Assembly: GCA_910574475.1 (NCBI GenBank)
Contig: CAJTAT010000001.1
Coordinates: 372,001-436,000, forward strand
From: Clostridia bacterium
GTDB taxonomy: Bacteria > Bacillota > Clostridia > Lachnospirales > Lachnospiraceae
DNA length: 64,000 bases
Direction: 5' to 3'
Position numbers and translations under genes: made by a program. This document shows, in pieces, positions 17,410 to 27,523 of the stretch. The notes under the pieces were generated by a model. The model was not told where the DNA came from and did no database searches. It worked only from the letters and a program-made list of their open reading frames with translations. Within the stretch, counting starts at the first letter, position 1. Each line of letters begins with the position of its first letter.

Positions 17410-19974
17410 CTATTTTCTTCCACAGCACTGCTTATATTTTTTACCACTTCCGCAGGGACAAGGATCATTGGGATAAATCTTCTCCGAATCTCTCTTTTTT
17501 GGAGTCTTAGCAAGACTGGTATCCTTGTTCGTTCCTGTTACCTTCGCCACCTGCTCTCTCTCTGCCTTTTCCTCTACCCTTACGTGTAGCAGAATACGGA
17601 TGGTTTCTTCCTGAATACTGGATGTCATGGCGGAGAACATATCATATCCGCTCAGCTTATATTCTACCAGAGGATCTCTCTGGGCAAATGCCTGCAGGCC
17701 GATACCTTGACGCAACTGATCCATGTCGTCAATGTGATCCATCCATTTCCGGTCAATCACTTTTAGCAAAAAGACACGCTCCAGCTCTCTTAGCATTTCT
17801 GAGTTGGGGAACTCTGCCTCTTTCAGTTCATAGAGCTTCACTGCCTCTTCCTTCAAGAGGTGCTTGAGTTCATTTTTCTTCTTGCCAGCTACTCTCTCTG
17901 GTATAATAGGCTTTAAAGGTATGGTGGGAAGAAGAACTTCATTGAGCCCTTTCAGATCCCATTCTTCTGGATCCTGGTCGTCCCCAATAAGAGTATCAAC
18001 TGTATTCTCCACGGTATCGGTCAGCATCTTATAGATAGCATCTCTCATGCTCTCCCCGTCCAGAACCCGACGGCGCTCTGCATAGATGATCTCACGCTGC
18101 TCGTTCATTACCTGATCGTATTCCAACAGATTTTTACGTACTCCAAAGTTATTGCTCTCAATCTTCTTCTGAGCCTTTTCAATAGCATCTGACAACATCT
18201 TGTGCTCAATCTGTTCATTTTCCGGCACACCCAGAGCATTGAAGATCCCCATCAAACGCTCAGAGCCAAAGAGACGCATCAGATCGTCCTCCAAAGATAT
18301 ATAGAATCTGGATTCGCCTGGATCTCCCTGCCGTCCTGAACGTCCACGAAGCTGATTGTCGATTCGTCGGGCTTCATGGCGCTCTGTACCGATGATTTTC
18401 AATCCTCCAGCAGCCTTAGCGTCTTCATCCAGCTTAATATCTGTACCGCGACCTGCCATATTGGTGGCAATGGTGACTGCCCCGTGGCGGCCTGCCAGAG
18501 CTACAATCTCTGCCTCCCGCTCATGGAACTTGGCATTTAATACCTCGTGAGGAACTCCCCGCTTGCGCAGCAACGCACTTAGCTCCTCGGAAGCCTCAAT
18601 GGTAATGGTACCCACCAGTACAGGCTGGCCTTTTTTGTGAGCCTCCTCAATGGCATTAACTACAGCAAGCAGCTTTTCTTTCTTTGTCTTATATACGGCA
18701 TCCTGCAAATCCTGTCGAATCACAGGACGGTTGGTGGGAATCTCGATTACGTCCATGCCGTAAATCTCGCGGAACTCCTTTTCCTCTGTCAGGGCTGTAC
18801 CTGTCATGCCAGCTTTTTTCTCATATTTGTTAAAGAAATTCTGGAATGTGATGTTGGCAAGAGTTTTACTCTCTCTTTTTACCTTTACGTGCTCTTTTGC
18901 TTCAATAGCCTGATGAAGCCCGTCTGAGTACCGGCGGCCAGGCATAATACGCCCTGTAAATTCATCAACGATCAGCACCTGATCGTCCTTTACCACATAA
19001 TCCTGATCCCGGAACATAAGGTAATTGGCCCGCAAAGCCAGGATAATATTGTGCTGGATCTCTAGATTTTCAGGATCTGCCAAATTCTCAATATGAAAAT
19101 ACTGCTCTACCCGTTTTACACCGTCAGCAGTCAGATTGACTACCTTGTCCTTTTCATTGACGATGAATTCGCCCGTCTCTTCAATCTCCTCGCCCATGAT
19201 CGCATTCATTTTACTGAACTCTCCACTGGCTTCGCCCCGCTTCATGGTCTTTGCCAGAGCGTCACAGACCTCATAGAGCTTTGTGGACTTGCCACTCTGC
19301 CCAGATATAATCAGGGGTGTCCGCGCTTCGTCAATGAGTACCGAGTCCACCTCATCTATAATGGCATAGTACAGAGGCCGCTGTACAAGCTGCTCCTTGT
19401 AGATCACCATATTATCACGCAGATAGTCAAATCCCAGTTCATTATTCGTCACATAGGTAATATCACATTTATAAGCTTCCCTGCGCTCATCATTCGTATT
19501 GCTGTTCAACACCACGCCGACAGTCAGCCCCAGAGTTTCATGAACCTTTCCCATCCACTCTGCATCACGGTGGGCCAGATAGTCATTGACTGTTACGACA
19601 TGAACGCCTTTTCCTTCCAGGGCATTGAGGTACGCCGGAAGGGTGGATACCAGGGTTTTTCCTTCACCTGTCTTCATCTCCGCTATACGGCCCTGATGAA
19701 GAATAATACCACCGATTAGCTGTACCCGGTAATGCTCCATTCCAAGAGCACGTCTGGCTGCTTCTCTCACTGCAGCGTACGCCTCCACCAAGAGATCATC
19801 CAGTGTCTCACCGTTTGCCAGCCGTTCTTTGAACTCTTTTGTCTTACCTTTCAGCTCTTCGTCTGACAATTCCATCATTTCAGGCCGCAAGGCTTCGATT
19901 TTATCTACTATTGGATAAATCAACTTCAATTCACGTTCACTGTGGGTTCCGAACATTTTCGTAATGATATTCAT
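17410..19974 (-). CDS. secA: Preprotein translocase ATPase SecA
   Basis: Motor ATPase that drives Sec-dependent export through SecYEG. The 854 residues are full length. The Walker A motif is MKTGEGKT near residue 102, the DEAD-type Walker B is [15 protein letters not shown], and helicase motifs [10 protein letters not shown] and [11 protein letters not shown] follow. The C-terminus carries the zinc and SecB-binding motif [13 protein letters not shown]. The ATG at 19974 has GGAG eight bases before it. It is monocistronic here, with its own promoter and terminator. Confidence 0.98.
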   Translation of the reverse strand: MNIITKMFGTHSERELKLIYPIVDKIEALRPEMMELSDEELKGKTKEFKERLANGETLDDLLVEAYAAVREAARRALGMEHYRVQLIGGIILHQGRIAEMKTGEGKTLVSTLPAYLNALEGKGVHVVTVNDYLAHRDAEWMGKVHETLGLTVGVVLNSNTNDERREAYKCDITYVTNNELGFDYLRDNMVIYKEQLVQRPLYYAIIDEVDSVLIDEARTPLIISGQSGKSTKLYEVCDALAKTMKRGEASGEFSKMNAIMGEEIEETGEFIVNEKDKVVNLTADGVKRVEQYFHIENLADPENLEIQHNIILALRANYLMFRDQDYVVKDDQVLIVDEFTGRIMPGRRYSDGLHQAIEAKEHVKVKRESKTLANITFQNFFNKYEKKAGMTGTALTEEKEFREIYGMDVIEIPTNRPVIRQDLQDAVYKTKKEKLLAVVNAIEEAHKKGQPVLVGTITIEASEELSALLRKRGVPHEVLNAKFHEREAEIVALAGRHGAVTIATNMAGRGTDIKLDEDAKAAGGLKIIGTERHEARRIDNQLRGRSGRQGDPGESRFYISLEDDLMRLFGSERLMGIFNALGVPENEQIEHKMLSDAIEKAQKKIESNNFGVRKNLLEYDQVMNEQREIIYAERRRVLDGESMRDAIYKMLTDTVENTVDTLIGDDQDPEEWDLKGLNEVLLPTIPLKPIIPERVAGKKKNELKHLLKEEAVKLYELKEAEFPNSEMLRELERVFLLKVIDRKWMDHIDDMDQLRQGIGLQAFAQRDPLVEYKLSGYDMFSAMTSSIQEETIRILLHVRVEEKAEREQVAKVTGTNKDTSLAKTPKKRDSEKIYPNDPCPCGSGKKYKQCCGRK

Positions 19975-20022
19975 CGAATTAACTCCTGTATCGTATATTG
20001 GGGGAAAATACCCTATTTTTGT

Positions 20023-20051
20023 ATTGTAGCACTAACAGAAAGATTATTCAA
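20023..20051 (-). promoter_or_regulatory. secA promoter
   Basis: TTGAAT (20046-20051), 17 bases, TACAAT (20023-20028) on the minus strand, about 50 bases before the secA start codon. Confidence 0.7.
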
Positions 20052-20099
20052 GAAAAAAGCTTCCAGAGCCATTGTTCTCTCCCTGACTCTGGAAGCTTT
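20052..20099 (-). terminator. hpf terminator
   Basis: Thirteen-base stem AAAGCTTCCAGAG/CTCTGGAAGCTTT, then TTTTC on the minus strand. It separates hpf from secA and abuts the secA -35 box. Confidence 0.85.
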
Positions 20100-20144
20100 A
20101 CTCTATAAGCTATTATTTAAGTTCCTATGCTTTCAAATTTTTCT

Positions 20145-20669
<525 letters not shown>

Positions 20670-20718
20670 AGACTCAACTCCTTTACGCTTTTTTAGACCA
20701 CTGACCCGGCAAAGTGTG

Positions 20719-21498
20719 TCAATTGTCTTGTCCCAAGTATACCACATTTTGGTAAGGGATACAACCACCAAAGAGATCCAGAGCACTTCCAATAGTCACA
20801 TCCAGACGCCCTCTTCCAAGTTCCTTCAAAGTCCACAGATCTTCCATACTGCCCACGCCTCCAGCATAGGTGACAGGAATACCCTGCCAGTCTCCCAGAA
20901 GTGAAACCAGCTCCTTTTCAATGCCAGATGCCTTTCCCTCCACATCCACTGCGTGAATGAGAAACTCGCTGCAATACTTGGAAAGCTCCGTGAGAAGCTC
21001 CTTAGTAACTTCCACATCCGTAAATTTCTGCCATCGATCCGTGACTATATAATAAGTCCCTGCTCTCTTACGACAGCTCAAATCAAGAACTAGCTGTTTC
21101 TCCCCTACCGTATCCCGCATCCTCTTAAGGTTGTGATACTCAATCTGCCCATTTCGAAATACATAAGAGGTTACAATTACATGGGATGCCCCTGCCTCCA
21201 AATATTCACAGGCATTGTCGGGAGTGATCCCTCCCCCAACTTGAAGTCCCTTGGGGTATACTGCCAGGGCGCTTATAGCTTGTCTCTTTGTAGCTTCATA
21301 ATAGGGAGAATCCTTTCCGTTGAGCAAAATGATATGGCCTCCCTTTAAACCATCCTTTTTATATAGTGTGGCATACCACTCTGCCGTCTGCTCTGATACA
21401 AAGTTTTCTCTGGCAAAATCATTTTTATCCGACAGGCTTCCACCTACAATCTGCTTTACTTTTCCATTGTGAATATCAATACATGGTCGAAAACGCAT
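20719..21498 (-). CDS. hisA: Phosphoribosylformimino-AICAR ribotide isomerase, eukaryotic-type HisA
   Basis: TIM-barrel isomerase of histidine synthesis, 259 residues. The phosphate-binding glycine motifs LQVGGGI and VTYAGGVGS are present, as is the N-terminal catalytic Asp in RPCIDIHNGKVKQ. The segment DGLKGGHIILLNG and overall spacing match the HIS6-like branch of the family that occurs in eukaryotes and some Clostridia. No other his gene is nearby, so it stands apart from the rest of the pathway. It has its own promoter upstream. Confidence 0.88.
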   Translation of the reverse strand: MRFRPCIDIHNGKVKQIVGGSLSDKNDFARENFVSEQTAEWYATLYKKDGLKGGHIILLNGKDSPYYEATKRQAISALAVYPKGLQVGGGITPDNACEYLEAGASHVIVTSYVFRNGQIEYHNLKRMRDTVGEKQLVLDLSCRKRAGTYYIVTDRWQKFTDVEVTKELLTELSKYCSEFLIHAVDVEGKASGIEKELVSLLGDWQGIPVTYAGGVGSMEDLWTLKELGRGRLDVTIGSALDLFGGCIPYQNVVYLGQDN

Positions 21499-21554
21499 TG
21501 CCTTGTCCTCCCTAATCTTTGATTTCCTGAGACAAATACCTTGTCCACTGCCTA

Positions 21555-21582
21555 ATTATAATAAATTCTCCAAATATTACAA
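21555..21582 (-). promoter_or_regulatory. hisA promoter
   Basis: TTGTAA (21577-21582), 16 bases, TATAAT (21555-21560) on the minus strand, about 55 bases before hisA. Confidence 0.65.
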
Positions 21583-21707
21583 GTCTATTCTAACATATGG
21601 GCTCTCCAAGGCTCTGACAGTCCACAAATCATTACATAGCTGCCCATAGCAGCCCTGGTATCTGATCTGTATGCCGTCAGAGCAGGAGTAGTATTTATTA
21701 TAGCTCC

Positions 21708-22302
21708 TTACCTTGGATTACCCTCTGCAATCCTGGACACGCCCACAAAAATCTCCGAAATTTTATACCAAGTGGGATAATCTACGATTCCATTTGTCGG
21801 AAGTCCAAAGATGGACTGGAAATCCCGCACTGCCGCCTCTGTAGCAGGCCCGAAAATCCCGTCTTCTGCAATGACAGGAAGTGCCGGATAGGCCTGGGCA
21901 ATTCGATTAAGCTGTTCCTGCATTTGTAATACCTTTTGCCCTCTGGCCCCCACAGACAGATTACTCCCCGGCCAGGAATAGGGAACGCCTGAAATTTCCT
22001 CTGCAGTGTTGATATACATAGAATTCCCATAGTAATTTCGTAAAATTTCTATAGCGGAATATCCCTGTTCTCCCAAAGCCTGGCTTCCCCACTGGCTCAT
22101 CCAATTGGGACAAGTCACCCGCCGTCCGTCACAATATTGTGTCAAAATAGGCTGTTTTACATTGGGTCTGGATAGATAATTGCCAAACAATTCATCCACA
22201 ATCCGAGAAATATTTCCAAAAATGTTTCTTCCGTTGATCCATTTGTGATCAAAAGCAGTGGATGATGTAATGGTGAAATCATAGCCTTTATTTCGGTACC
22301 AC
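21708..22302 (-). CDS. sleC: SleC, C-terminal part (gene split by the element)
   Basis: The 3' 194 codons of a spore cortex-lytic enzyme. The sequence from NKGYDFTITSSTAFDH onward continues the SpoIID-like lytic domain, including TQYCDGRRVTCPNWMSQWG. It ends with a peptidoglycan-binding domain (VGARGQKVLQMQEQL, DGIFGPATEAAVRDFQ). No start codon with a ribosome site precedes it; the frame runs into element DNA at 22303. It matches directly to the N-terminal part at 34128-34813: both halves carry Trp-Tyr-Arg in the same frame at the junction. In Clostridia SleC degrades cortex during germination after cleavage of its propeptide by a Csp protease. Confidence 0.88.
22294..22302. repeat. Left attachment site core
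   Basis: CGGTACCAC at 22294-22302 matches CGATACCAC at 34128-34136 with one mismatch; the exact shared core is TACCAC (22297-22302). It marks the left boundary of the element within sleC. Confidence 0.75.
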
Positions 22303-22648
22303 GGAGCATATAGGAATCCAGGGTAGGGATAAGGTATTATTGAGTGAGATTTGGGTAAAAATAGGGGCCAGGAGGGTGAAGTGGATAAGGCATGAGTATG
22401 AGGTAATAGGCTTGTAAAAATAGAATAACAGTAAAGTGATAGTAGGTCAATATCCAAAAGAGGGTATTGGCCTATTTGTTTAGCAAGTAAAAAAGCATGT
22501 CAATAAGGTATGAATATATTTTGAAATATAATTTTGAAAAAAGCAAAGGATGCAAGGTAGTTTAAGGGGTAAGGGAATAATATTTCAAAAGGGTATAGTC
22601 TAATGAAAGTATGTCAAAAAGGCAATTATGAAATGGGAGGAAAAAGGA
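22303..22648. other. Left end of the element, noncoding
   Basis: AT-rich stretch without a supported gene. In the circular form, the plus strand from 22303 to 22417 would continue the frame of the large recombinase at the other end for 37 codons. The rest holds only A/T-rich runs; I see no convincing promoter for the small recombinase. Confidence 0.5.
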
Positions 22649-23293
22649 ATGGTATCTTATGGATATGCAAGGGTAAGTACAAATGAACAGAATCCAGAAC
22701 GCCAGATACAGGCAATAAAGGCATATCGGCATGATATGCTGATAGAAAACATTTTTATAGATAAACAATCGGGAAAGACATTTGATAGACCTAACTATAA
22801 TACCTTAAAACTCATATTAGAGAATTTACGCAAGTCATCAAAAGAGATGCACATAGAATTAATCATAGAGGAATTGGATCGATTAGGTAGAACAAAAGAA
22901 GGGATACGAAAGGAATTAGAATGGTATGCAAAGCAAAATATATTTATTCGTATTTTAGAAATACCAACCACATTAATAGACATAGATGCTCAAAATGAGT
23001 GGGTACTAGAATTAATTAACAAGATATTAATAGAGGTATACTCTTCTCTTGCAGAACAGGAAATGGACAAAAGGGTAAAAAGGCAGTCGGAAGGAATTGC
23101 AGAGGCCAAAAAACAAGGAGTATACAAAGGTAGAAAACCCATACAAGTAAATGAGAATCAGTTTATAAGGGTATACAAAGAATGGAAAGGAAACAAGATA
23201 AAAGGCAAAGAAGCCATGCAAATTTTAGGTTTAAAGCCTAATACATTCTATCGTAGGGTAAAAGAATATGAAGCCAGTTTAAGTTCAGAATGA
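22649..23293 (+). CDS. Small serine recombinase (resolvase/invertase family)
   Basis: Serine recombinase of 214 residues. The catalytic Ser is in YGYARVSTNEQN, the conserved Arg pair region is in EELDRLGRTKEG, and SLAEQEMDKRVKRQSEGIAEA forms the long E helix. A C-terminal helix-turn-helix (KGKEAMQILGLKPNTFYRRVKEY) should bind DNA. The ATG at 22649 has GGGAGG upstream; the frame opens earlier at 22628. It could resolve multimers of the excised circle or act as an invertase. It is separate from the large recombinase at the other end. Confidence 0.9.
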   Translation: MVSYGYARVSTNEQNPERQIQAIKAYRHDMLIENIFIDKQSGKTFDRPNYNTLKLILENLRKSSKEMHIELIIEELDRLGRTKEGIRKELEWYAKQNIFIRILEIPTTLIDIDAQNEWVLELINKILIEVYSSLAEQEMDKRVKRQSEGIAEAKKQGVYKGRKPIQVNENQFIRVYKEWKGNKIKGKEAMQILGLKPNTFYRRVKEYEASLSSE

Positions 23294-23544
23294 AAACAGC
23301 TCATATTTTGCAAATATACCATGCCATTCATACAAAGAGCAAAAATCGCTGTACAGTTAAGATACATAAAATAATTATCAACAATAAAAAGGAAATTATC
23401 AATCAAAAGATAAGAGGAAAAGGAAGTGATTTTCGGCTCTTACAATCTGAAAAAAATCATCATACAAAAGAGGAAAAATTAAAGAACAGTAAAAGTGCAA
23501 AAGAAGTTAAAATTAAAAATCAAAAATTTGATGAGCAAAGTTAA
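23290..23544 (+). CDS. Hypothetical basic protein
   Basis: Frame of 84 residues whose ATG overlaps the recombinase stop (ATGA). It is very rich in Lys, Asn and Ile and has no recognisable domain. There is no good ribosome site, so translation would depend on coupling. The composition follows the AT-rich background, and it may not be a real gene. Confidence 0.3.
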   Translation: MKTAHILQIYHAIHTKSKNRCTVKIHKIIINNKKEIINQKIRGKGSDFRLLQSEKNHHTKEEKLKNSKSAKEVKIKNQKFDEQS

Positions 23545-23688
23545 ACAAGAAAATTAGAGAAAGGGTTTATAGAGAAAAAAGGAAGAAAACATCCCATAAA
23601 AACATTAAAAGTTTTAAAAAAATACCTTGCCTTTTCCCTTATTCAGCGTTACTCTCCCACTACCTTAAAAAGAAAGGAGGGGAAAAGG

Positions 23689-23946
23689 ATGAGGGCAATT
23701 CAAAACCTAAATTCAACAGATTTAATAATCAATCTGTTGAATGAATTAGATTCAGAAATGAATCACTTAACAAATGTATTGGAGGTGATACAAGTAGGTA
23801 TCAAGCATATGCCATATAATGATAAAGAGAATGAAATATCCAGTATATATGTATTAGAACATTACATACAATATTTACAAGATGCTTATGTATTAAATAT
23901 CCTGGATATAATAACAAGCAATAGCCAACACAAGAATAGTTTATAA
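23689..23946 (+). CDS. Small hypothetical protein of the element
   Basis: Acidic, helical protein of 85 residues with a strong AAAGGAGGGG ribosome site before its ATG. Leu/Ile spacing (LIINLLNELDSEMNHLTNVLEVI) suggests an amphipathic helix. No family is recognised. It is convergent with the XRE repressor gene, overlapping its end by six bases. Confidence 0.6.
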   Translation: MRAIQNLNSTDLIINLLNELDSEMNHLTNVLEVIQVGIKHMPYNDKENEISSIYVLEHYIQYLQDAYVLNILDIITSNSQHKNSL

Positions 23947-24225
23947 GCTGTTAAGGAATTGCACAAGAAAAGTTTTTTGTTCTGGTGTCAGCATAGAAGT
24001 ATCAATGGTGTCATTCTCACGGGTATTAAACCCAAGTAAATAATCCGTAGAGCAATGATAAAGTCTGGCAAGGGCCATAAGAACTTCCACACTTGGTGTT
24101 CTTCCGCCTGTCTCATAATTAGAAACAACAGACGGGGAAACGCCAAGTGTCAAGGCAACTTCCTTTTGAGAAAGGTGGTTTAGTATTCTTTGTTGGTGTA
24201 ACCGTTCACCTAATCCATGAATCAT
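23941..24225 (-). CDS. XRE family transcriptional repressor
   Basis: Cro/CI-type DNA-binding protein of 94 residues. The helix-turn-helix is LSQKEVALTLGVSPSVVSNYETGGRTPS, followed by the usual LMALARLYHCSTDYLLG segment. AGGAGG precedes the ATG. It is the only minus-strand gene of the element and is divergent from the gene at 24359. A perfect palindrome lies in the shared control region, so it likely represses element functions and itself. Confidence 0.9.
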   Translation of the reverse strand: MIHGLGERLHQQRILNHLSQKEVALTLGVSPSVVSNYETGGRTPSVEVLMALARLYHCSTDYLLGFNTRENDTIDTSMLTPEQKTFLVQFLNSL

Positions 24226-24245
24226 ATGAGACCTCCTGTTATTAG

Positions 24246-24263
24246 TTTATTGTAGACAATAAA
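24246..24263. promoter_or_regulatory. Palindromic operator, likely for the XRE repressor
   Basis: TTTATTGTAGACAATAAA is a perfect 8-bp inverted repeat with a 2-bp centre, located between the divergent repressor and 24359 genes. Confidence 0.65.
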
Positions 24264-24299
24264 TGCTTTCTATAGGTCAACAAAACAATGCTAAAAGCA

Positions 24300-24328
24300 T
24301 TGAAAAATTGACTTAAAGGAAGTATAAT
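24300..24328 (+). promoter_or_regulatory. Rightward promoter of the 24359 gene
   Basis: TTGAAA (24300-24305), 17 bases, TATAAT (24323-24328), 30 bases before the ATG. Confidence 0.75.
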
Positions 24329-24358
24329 AATACTAAATACAAAGGAGGAAGGGTTAAT

Positions 24359-24808
24359 ATGATGGATATTAAAGAGCTTACAACATATGATATTGAGGTC
24401 TTAGAACTGATAAAAGATTTGAAAGAGTTTAAGGGCAAGGGTTTTGAACATTCATCCTTAGATGAAAAAGTGCAAGCATTTATAGAGGGAAATCAAGGCT
24501 CAAGTGATTTTGATGAACAATTATTTGTAAGCAGTATATTAGAGTTAAGCAAAAGTAAATGCATTAAGACCTCAAACAAGGGAGGTACCAGATTAGAGGT
24601 TTTGGATATTACAATACAGGGGTTAGAAATTATAGAACAATTAAGCGGAGGTAAAGTAGAGAAAGAAAAGGAGAATGGAGAAACAGTTATCATAAATAAT
24701 AATACAATCAATCTTAAAAGTATTAAAAATAAAGCGTTTAACTTATTATGTAACAATAAAGCAAAAGTAGATAATCCCAAGGTAGGAATAAATCCAAGCG
24801 TATTTTAA
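24359..24808 (+). CDS. Hypothetical cytoplasmic protein, possible winged-helix fold
   Basis: Protein of 149 residues preceded by AAAGGAGGAAGGG and a good promoter. The N-terminal two thirds alternate helices and a short hairpin (KGGTRLEVLDITIQGLEII) in the way of small winged-helix proteins, but no family is certain. It is placed opposite the XRE repressor, a position often held by a regulator or an excision-control gene. Confidence 0.65.
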   Translation: MMDIKELTTYDIEVLELIKDLKEFKGKGFEHSSLDEKVQAFIEGNQGSSDFDEQLFVSSILELSKSKCIKTSNKGGTRLEVLDITIQGLEIIEQLSGGKVEKEKENGETVIINNNTINLKSIKNKAFNLLCNNKAKVDNPKVGINPSVF

Positions 24809-24860
24809 ATGTATTATACATACAATCGGGCATAAAAATAAAATAAAGAAAAATAAAATT

Positions 24861-24895
24861 TTTGTGGTGGTATGCGAAGAGCATATCACCACAAA
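24861..24895 (+). other. Strong stem-loop before the lipoprotein gene
   Basis: TTTGTGGTG and TATGC pair with GCATA and CACCACAAA around a GAAGA loop, about 30 bases upstream of the 24925 start. No T-run follows on the plus strand, so it is more likely a leader structure than a terminator. Confidence 0.5.
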
Positions 24896-24924
24896 CACTA
24901 TTAGGAAAAGGAGAACGCTAACAA

Positions 24925-26538
24925 ATGGATGGAAAGTTTATGAAGATCAAAAAGCTCATCATACCAACAATAACAATGTTAATCATGTGCAGTCAAATAA
25001 TGGGCTGTGCTTCAGTTTCTTCAAAAGAGATGGTCGAACTATTGCGGGAGGGATCTACAATAGAGATTGAAGTAGCCGTACCCTCCTATTATGAAGAAGA
25101 ACAAGGCACAGAATCCACCCTAGCATGGACAGAACTAGGATCACAGTCAAACTACCAAGAGTTCAGAATGGGTTTTGACGATCTATTCCGGGTATTAAGT
25201 TTCGATCAAGGAAAGAAGAATGGTCCTTGTTACATAGACCTAGAGGGCAACTGGACAAACAACAGCACCCTCTACTATGCAATGCAAAACAAAGTATTTG
25301 CAGATATACTCAAAGACAGTGACACCCTCACGGATCTAACAGAATATGTTCAAAATAATTATATAGACATAGATGAAAGTGATGAAAAGACAATCAGAGA
25401 TATAGCAATCAATGCTTATTTTAGTTTATTTGATGACAATGAAGTAGGCTATGCAAACAAAAACAGTACCCTAACTCGTGGTGAATTTCTAGCTGGTCTA
25501 GTAAAGAGTGATACCCCAGTAGATACAAACCTACAATCCAATAGTGATTTAGTATCCTTAGTAGGAAGTGATTCAGAGCAAGTCAAGTTAGCAAGCCAAG
25601 CACTAGACAATTCTTACTTAGATGTAGAAAGTAAAAGTTTAGATTCAACAACTTTCAATGGAACAATCACCAGAGCAGAAGCCATATATACGATAGTTCA
25701 AAGATACTTTAGCAACGAATATGCGGCTGTAAAGGATAATGACAAGGCATACAAAGACACAGGCAATGCCCAAGACATAGCCCTTAGAGCAGGCATCAAA
25801 GACAAAAAGACCAATGAAGCCCCAGACAGATGGAAAGCAGGAATCATGTCTCTAATGGTCAACGAACCCCACAAAGGAATGGACAAAGAATTATTCAAAG
25901 CAATGGTAGTCAGCAAACAGTTAGGTTTAATAGAAGGTGAAGAGAGTAATTGGGATGAAGCTTTAACAAAGGGAGAAGCCATCGAATTAATTCTAAGAGC
26001 AAATGAAGCCATAGCAACCAGAGATGGTTATGCAACAGATTCAGAGTTAGGTTTAAACGAGGGACAAAGCATAAGTCGGGGAGATCAAGTCAGTGATGTT
26101 GACACTAGCCAAGGCAATGGAGAATACCAAGACACAGAGGTAAATGGAGATATCGTAGATGGGACAGCTCTCACACAGGAAGAAATAGAGCAATTAAAAG
26201 CTAATGCTACAACAGACAAAGAAAAAGATAGTATAGATGCATATGAATCTATAACTAAAACAGGTACATGGACTAGTCCTAACGGTGGTACATATAATGA
26301 AGTAGTTGGAAAACCTGGAGACACATCCTGGCGTCAAATGACAGACCAAGAAGCCAAGGTAGCATTAGCTAATGATCCAGAATTATTATTACCTCAAGCC
26401 GAATTAGCAAATGGTACATGGTGTAAATTTATGTTTGGCAAGGTATATTTTGACCCTTACAAATATTTAGAAGATTCAGAGAAAGCAATGGATGATATAT
26501 CAGATCAATTAATAACATCTGAAAATTTTGAAGATTAA
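24925..26538 (+). CDS. Surface lipoprotein with SLH-like repeats
   Basis: Exported protein of 537 residues. The N-terminus has basic residues, a hydrophobic run and a Cys (SQIMGCASVSS) consistent with a lipobox, though the -3/-2 residues are not ideal. Three segments resemble S-layer-homology cores: TLTRGEFLAGLV, TITRAEAIYTIVQRYF and ALTKGEAIELILR. The C-terminal third is acidic with a TGTWTSPNGGTYNEVVGKPGDTSWR stretch of unknown role. GGAG lies 11 bases before the ATG. Its job on a mobile element is unknown; a surface function in the host cell is inferred. Confidence 0.7.
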   Translation: MDGKFMKIKKLIIPTITMLIMCSQIMGCASVSSKEMVELLREGSTIEIEVAVPSYYEEEQGTESTLAWTELGSQSNYQEFRMGFDDLFRVLSFDQGKKNGPCYIDLEGNWTNNSTLYYAMQNKVFADILKDSDTLTDLTEYVQNNYIDIDESDEKTIRDIAINAYFSLFDDNEVGYANKNSTLTRGEFLAGLVKSDTPVDTNLQSNSDLVSLVGSDSEQVKLASQALDNSYLDVESKSLDSTTFNGTITRAEAIYTIVQRYFSNEYAAVKDNDKAYKDTGNAQDIALRAGIKDKKTNEAPDRWKAGIMSLMVNEPHKGMDKELFKAMVVSKQLGLIEGEESNWDEALTKGEAIELILRANEAIATRDGYATDSELGLNEGQSISRGDQVSDVDTSQGNGEYQDTEVNGDIVDGTALTQEEIEQLKANATTDKEKDSIDAYESITKTGTWTSPNGGTYNEVVGKPGDTSWRQMTDQEAKVALANDPELLLPQAELANGTWCKFMFGKVYFDPYKYLEDSEKAMDDISDQLITSENFED

Positions 26539-26680
26539 TCAATATTCTACCCAGATGCCAAGATAATTTATCTTAGCATCTGGGTAAAAAACTCAATAGA
26601 AACAAATTTTTAATAAGTTTAAACAGTAATTTGTAATTTTTCCAATTTTGCGGTATACTATATATGAGGTGGTGATTATA

Positions 26681-27004
26681 ATGCTTAATCTATCAGAGAT
26701 TATAAAAACATTGCAAAGCGTATATAATAAATATGATAACATAAAAATAGGATTAGCTGGTTCATATGCAAATAATACATCAAAAATAGATAGTGATATA
26801 GATGTAGTAATAGATGGTGATTCAATGCGAATAGATATAGCAGAGTATATCAAAGGACTATTTAGTATTCCTGTGGATATATTATGGCTTGAATTACTGA
26901 AAGAGGATGATGAAGAACTTGATAGATATGCTTTGTCTATAGGAGTTCCGCAAAATAAACATTCAGTTTATAAGACAATTTTAAGGGAAGTGAAGTGGGT
27001 ATGA
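26681..27004 (+). CDS. mntA: MNT-type nucleotidyltransferase antitoxin MntA
   Basis: Minimal nucleotidyltransferase of 107 residues. The motif GLAGSYANNTSKIDSDIDVV gives the GS and DxD catalytic signature. In MntA/HepT systems this protein adds AMP units to the HEPN toxin and neutralises it. The ATG at 26681 follows AGGTGGTG. Its last four bases overlap the start of the HEPN gene (ATGA), the typical gene order for the pair. Confidence 0.9.
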   Translation: MLNLSEIIKTLQSVYNKYDNIKIGLAGSYANNTSKIDSDIDVVIDGDSMRIDIAEYIKGLFSIPVDILWLELLKEDDEELDRYALSIGVPQNKHSVYKTILREVKWV

Positions 27005-27378
27005 CTAAATCATACAGTAAAGATATTCAATTACTTTTAAAAATATCACAAAATCAACAGAAAATCAAAATGGTATTAAAAGATTTTAAGTGTACAGAGA
27101 TAGATTTAGATACTAATACATACGCCTTTGATTTATGTGCATTATATATGTCTCAAATAGGGGAAGCGAGTAAATATCTTACAGATAGTACAAAGCAATC
27201 TTTTAAATATTTCGATCCATCTATTACAAGTTATTTTAGGAATATGATAGATCATGTATATGAAAAAGTTAATAAGAAATATTTAAAGGCATATATTTTT
27301 AGTATGATAAAGCAAGAAGTTATAAAAGAAATAATTGACAGAATAAATTTCTGTACTGAACATGCAAAGAATAAGTAA
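27001..27378 (+). CDS. hepT: HEPN-domain toxin HepT
   Basis: HEPN ribonuclease-type toxin of 125 residues. The Rx4HxY motif is intact as RNMIDHVY near residue 80, with Arg, His and the modifiable Tyr all present. Partnered with MntA, it forms an addiction or defence module that would stabilise the element while it is integrated or circular. The ATG at 27001 overlaps the mntA stop. Confidence 0.9.
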   Translation: MTKSYSKDIQLLLKISQNQQKIKMVLKDFKCTEIDLDTNTYAFDLCALYMSQIGEASKYLTDSTKQSFKYFDPSITSYFRNMIDHVYEKVNKKYLKAYIFSMIKQEVIKEIIDRINFCTEHAKNK

Positions 27379-27401
27379 TTATAGAAGAACTTTTATAGCA
27401 G

Positions 27402-27436
27402 GCACTGACCCCACAAAGTCAGTGCTTATTTAATTT
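27402..27436 (+). terminator. Terminator of the mntA-hepT unit
   Basis: GCACTGAC (27402-27409) pairs with GTCAGTGC (27418-27425), followed by TTATTTAATTT. Confidence 0.75.
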
Positions 27437-27523
27437 CACTTCAAGCCCCCAAATATACATCTAAAATAGATTAAGATAAAAAATAGTTGTCAATAATTTT
27501 GGATAAAGGAGGACAAGCAAACA

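Noticed and set aside
22649..23293. The small serine recombinase as the enzyme that flips the capsule inverton
   Set aside because: It belongs to the sleC element 8.5 kb away and nothing in the sequence links it to the TTCGTAGAGTAACATA repeats; any recombinase elsewhere in the genome is equally possible.
24864..25070. Plus-strand frame overlapping the start of the lipoprotein gene
   Set aside because: It is out of frame with the lipoprotein, spans the leader stem-loop and has no ribosome site of its own.
26550..26586. Hairpin ACCCAGATGC/GCATCTGGGT after the lipoprotein gene as a terminator
   Set aside because: The stem is strong, but A residues follow it on the plus strand in place of a T-run; its role is unclear, so it is not called a terminator.
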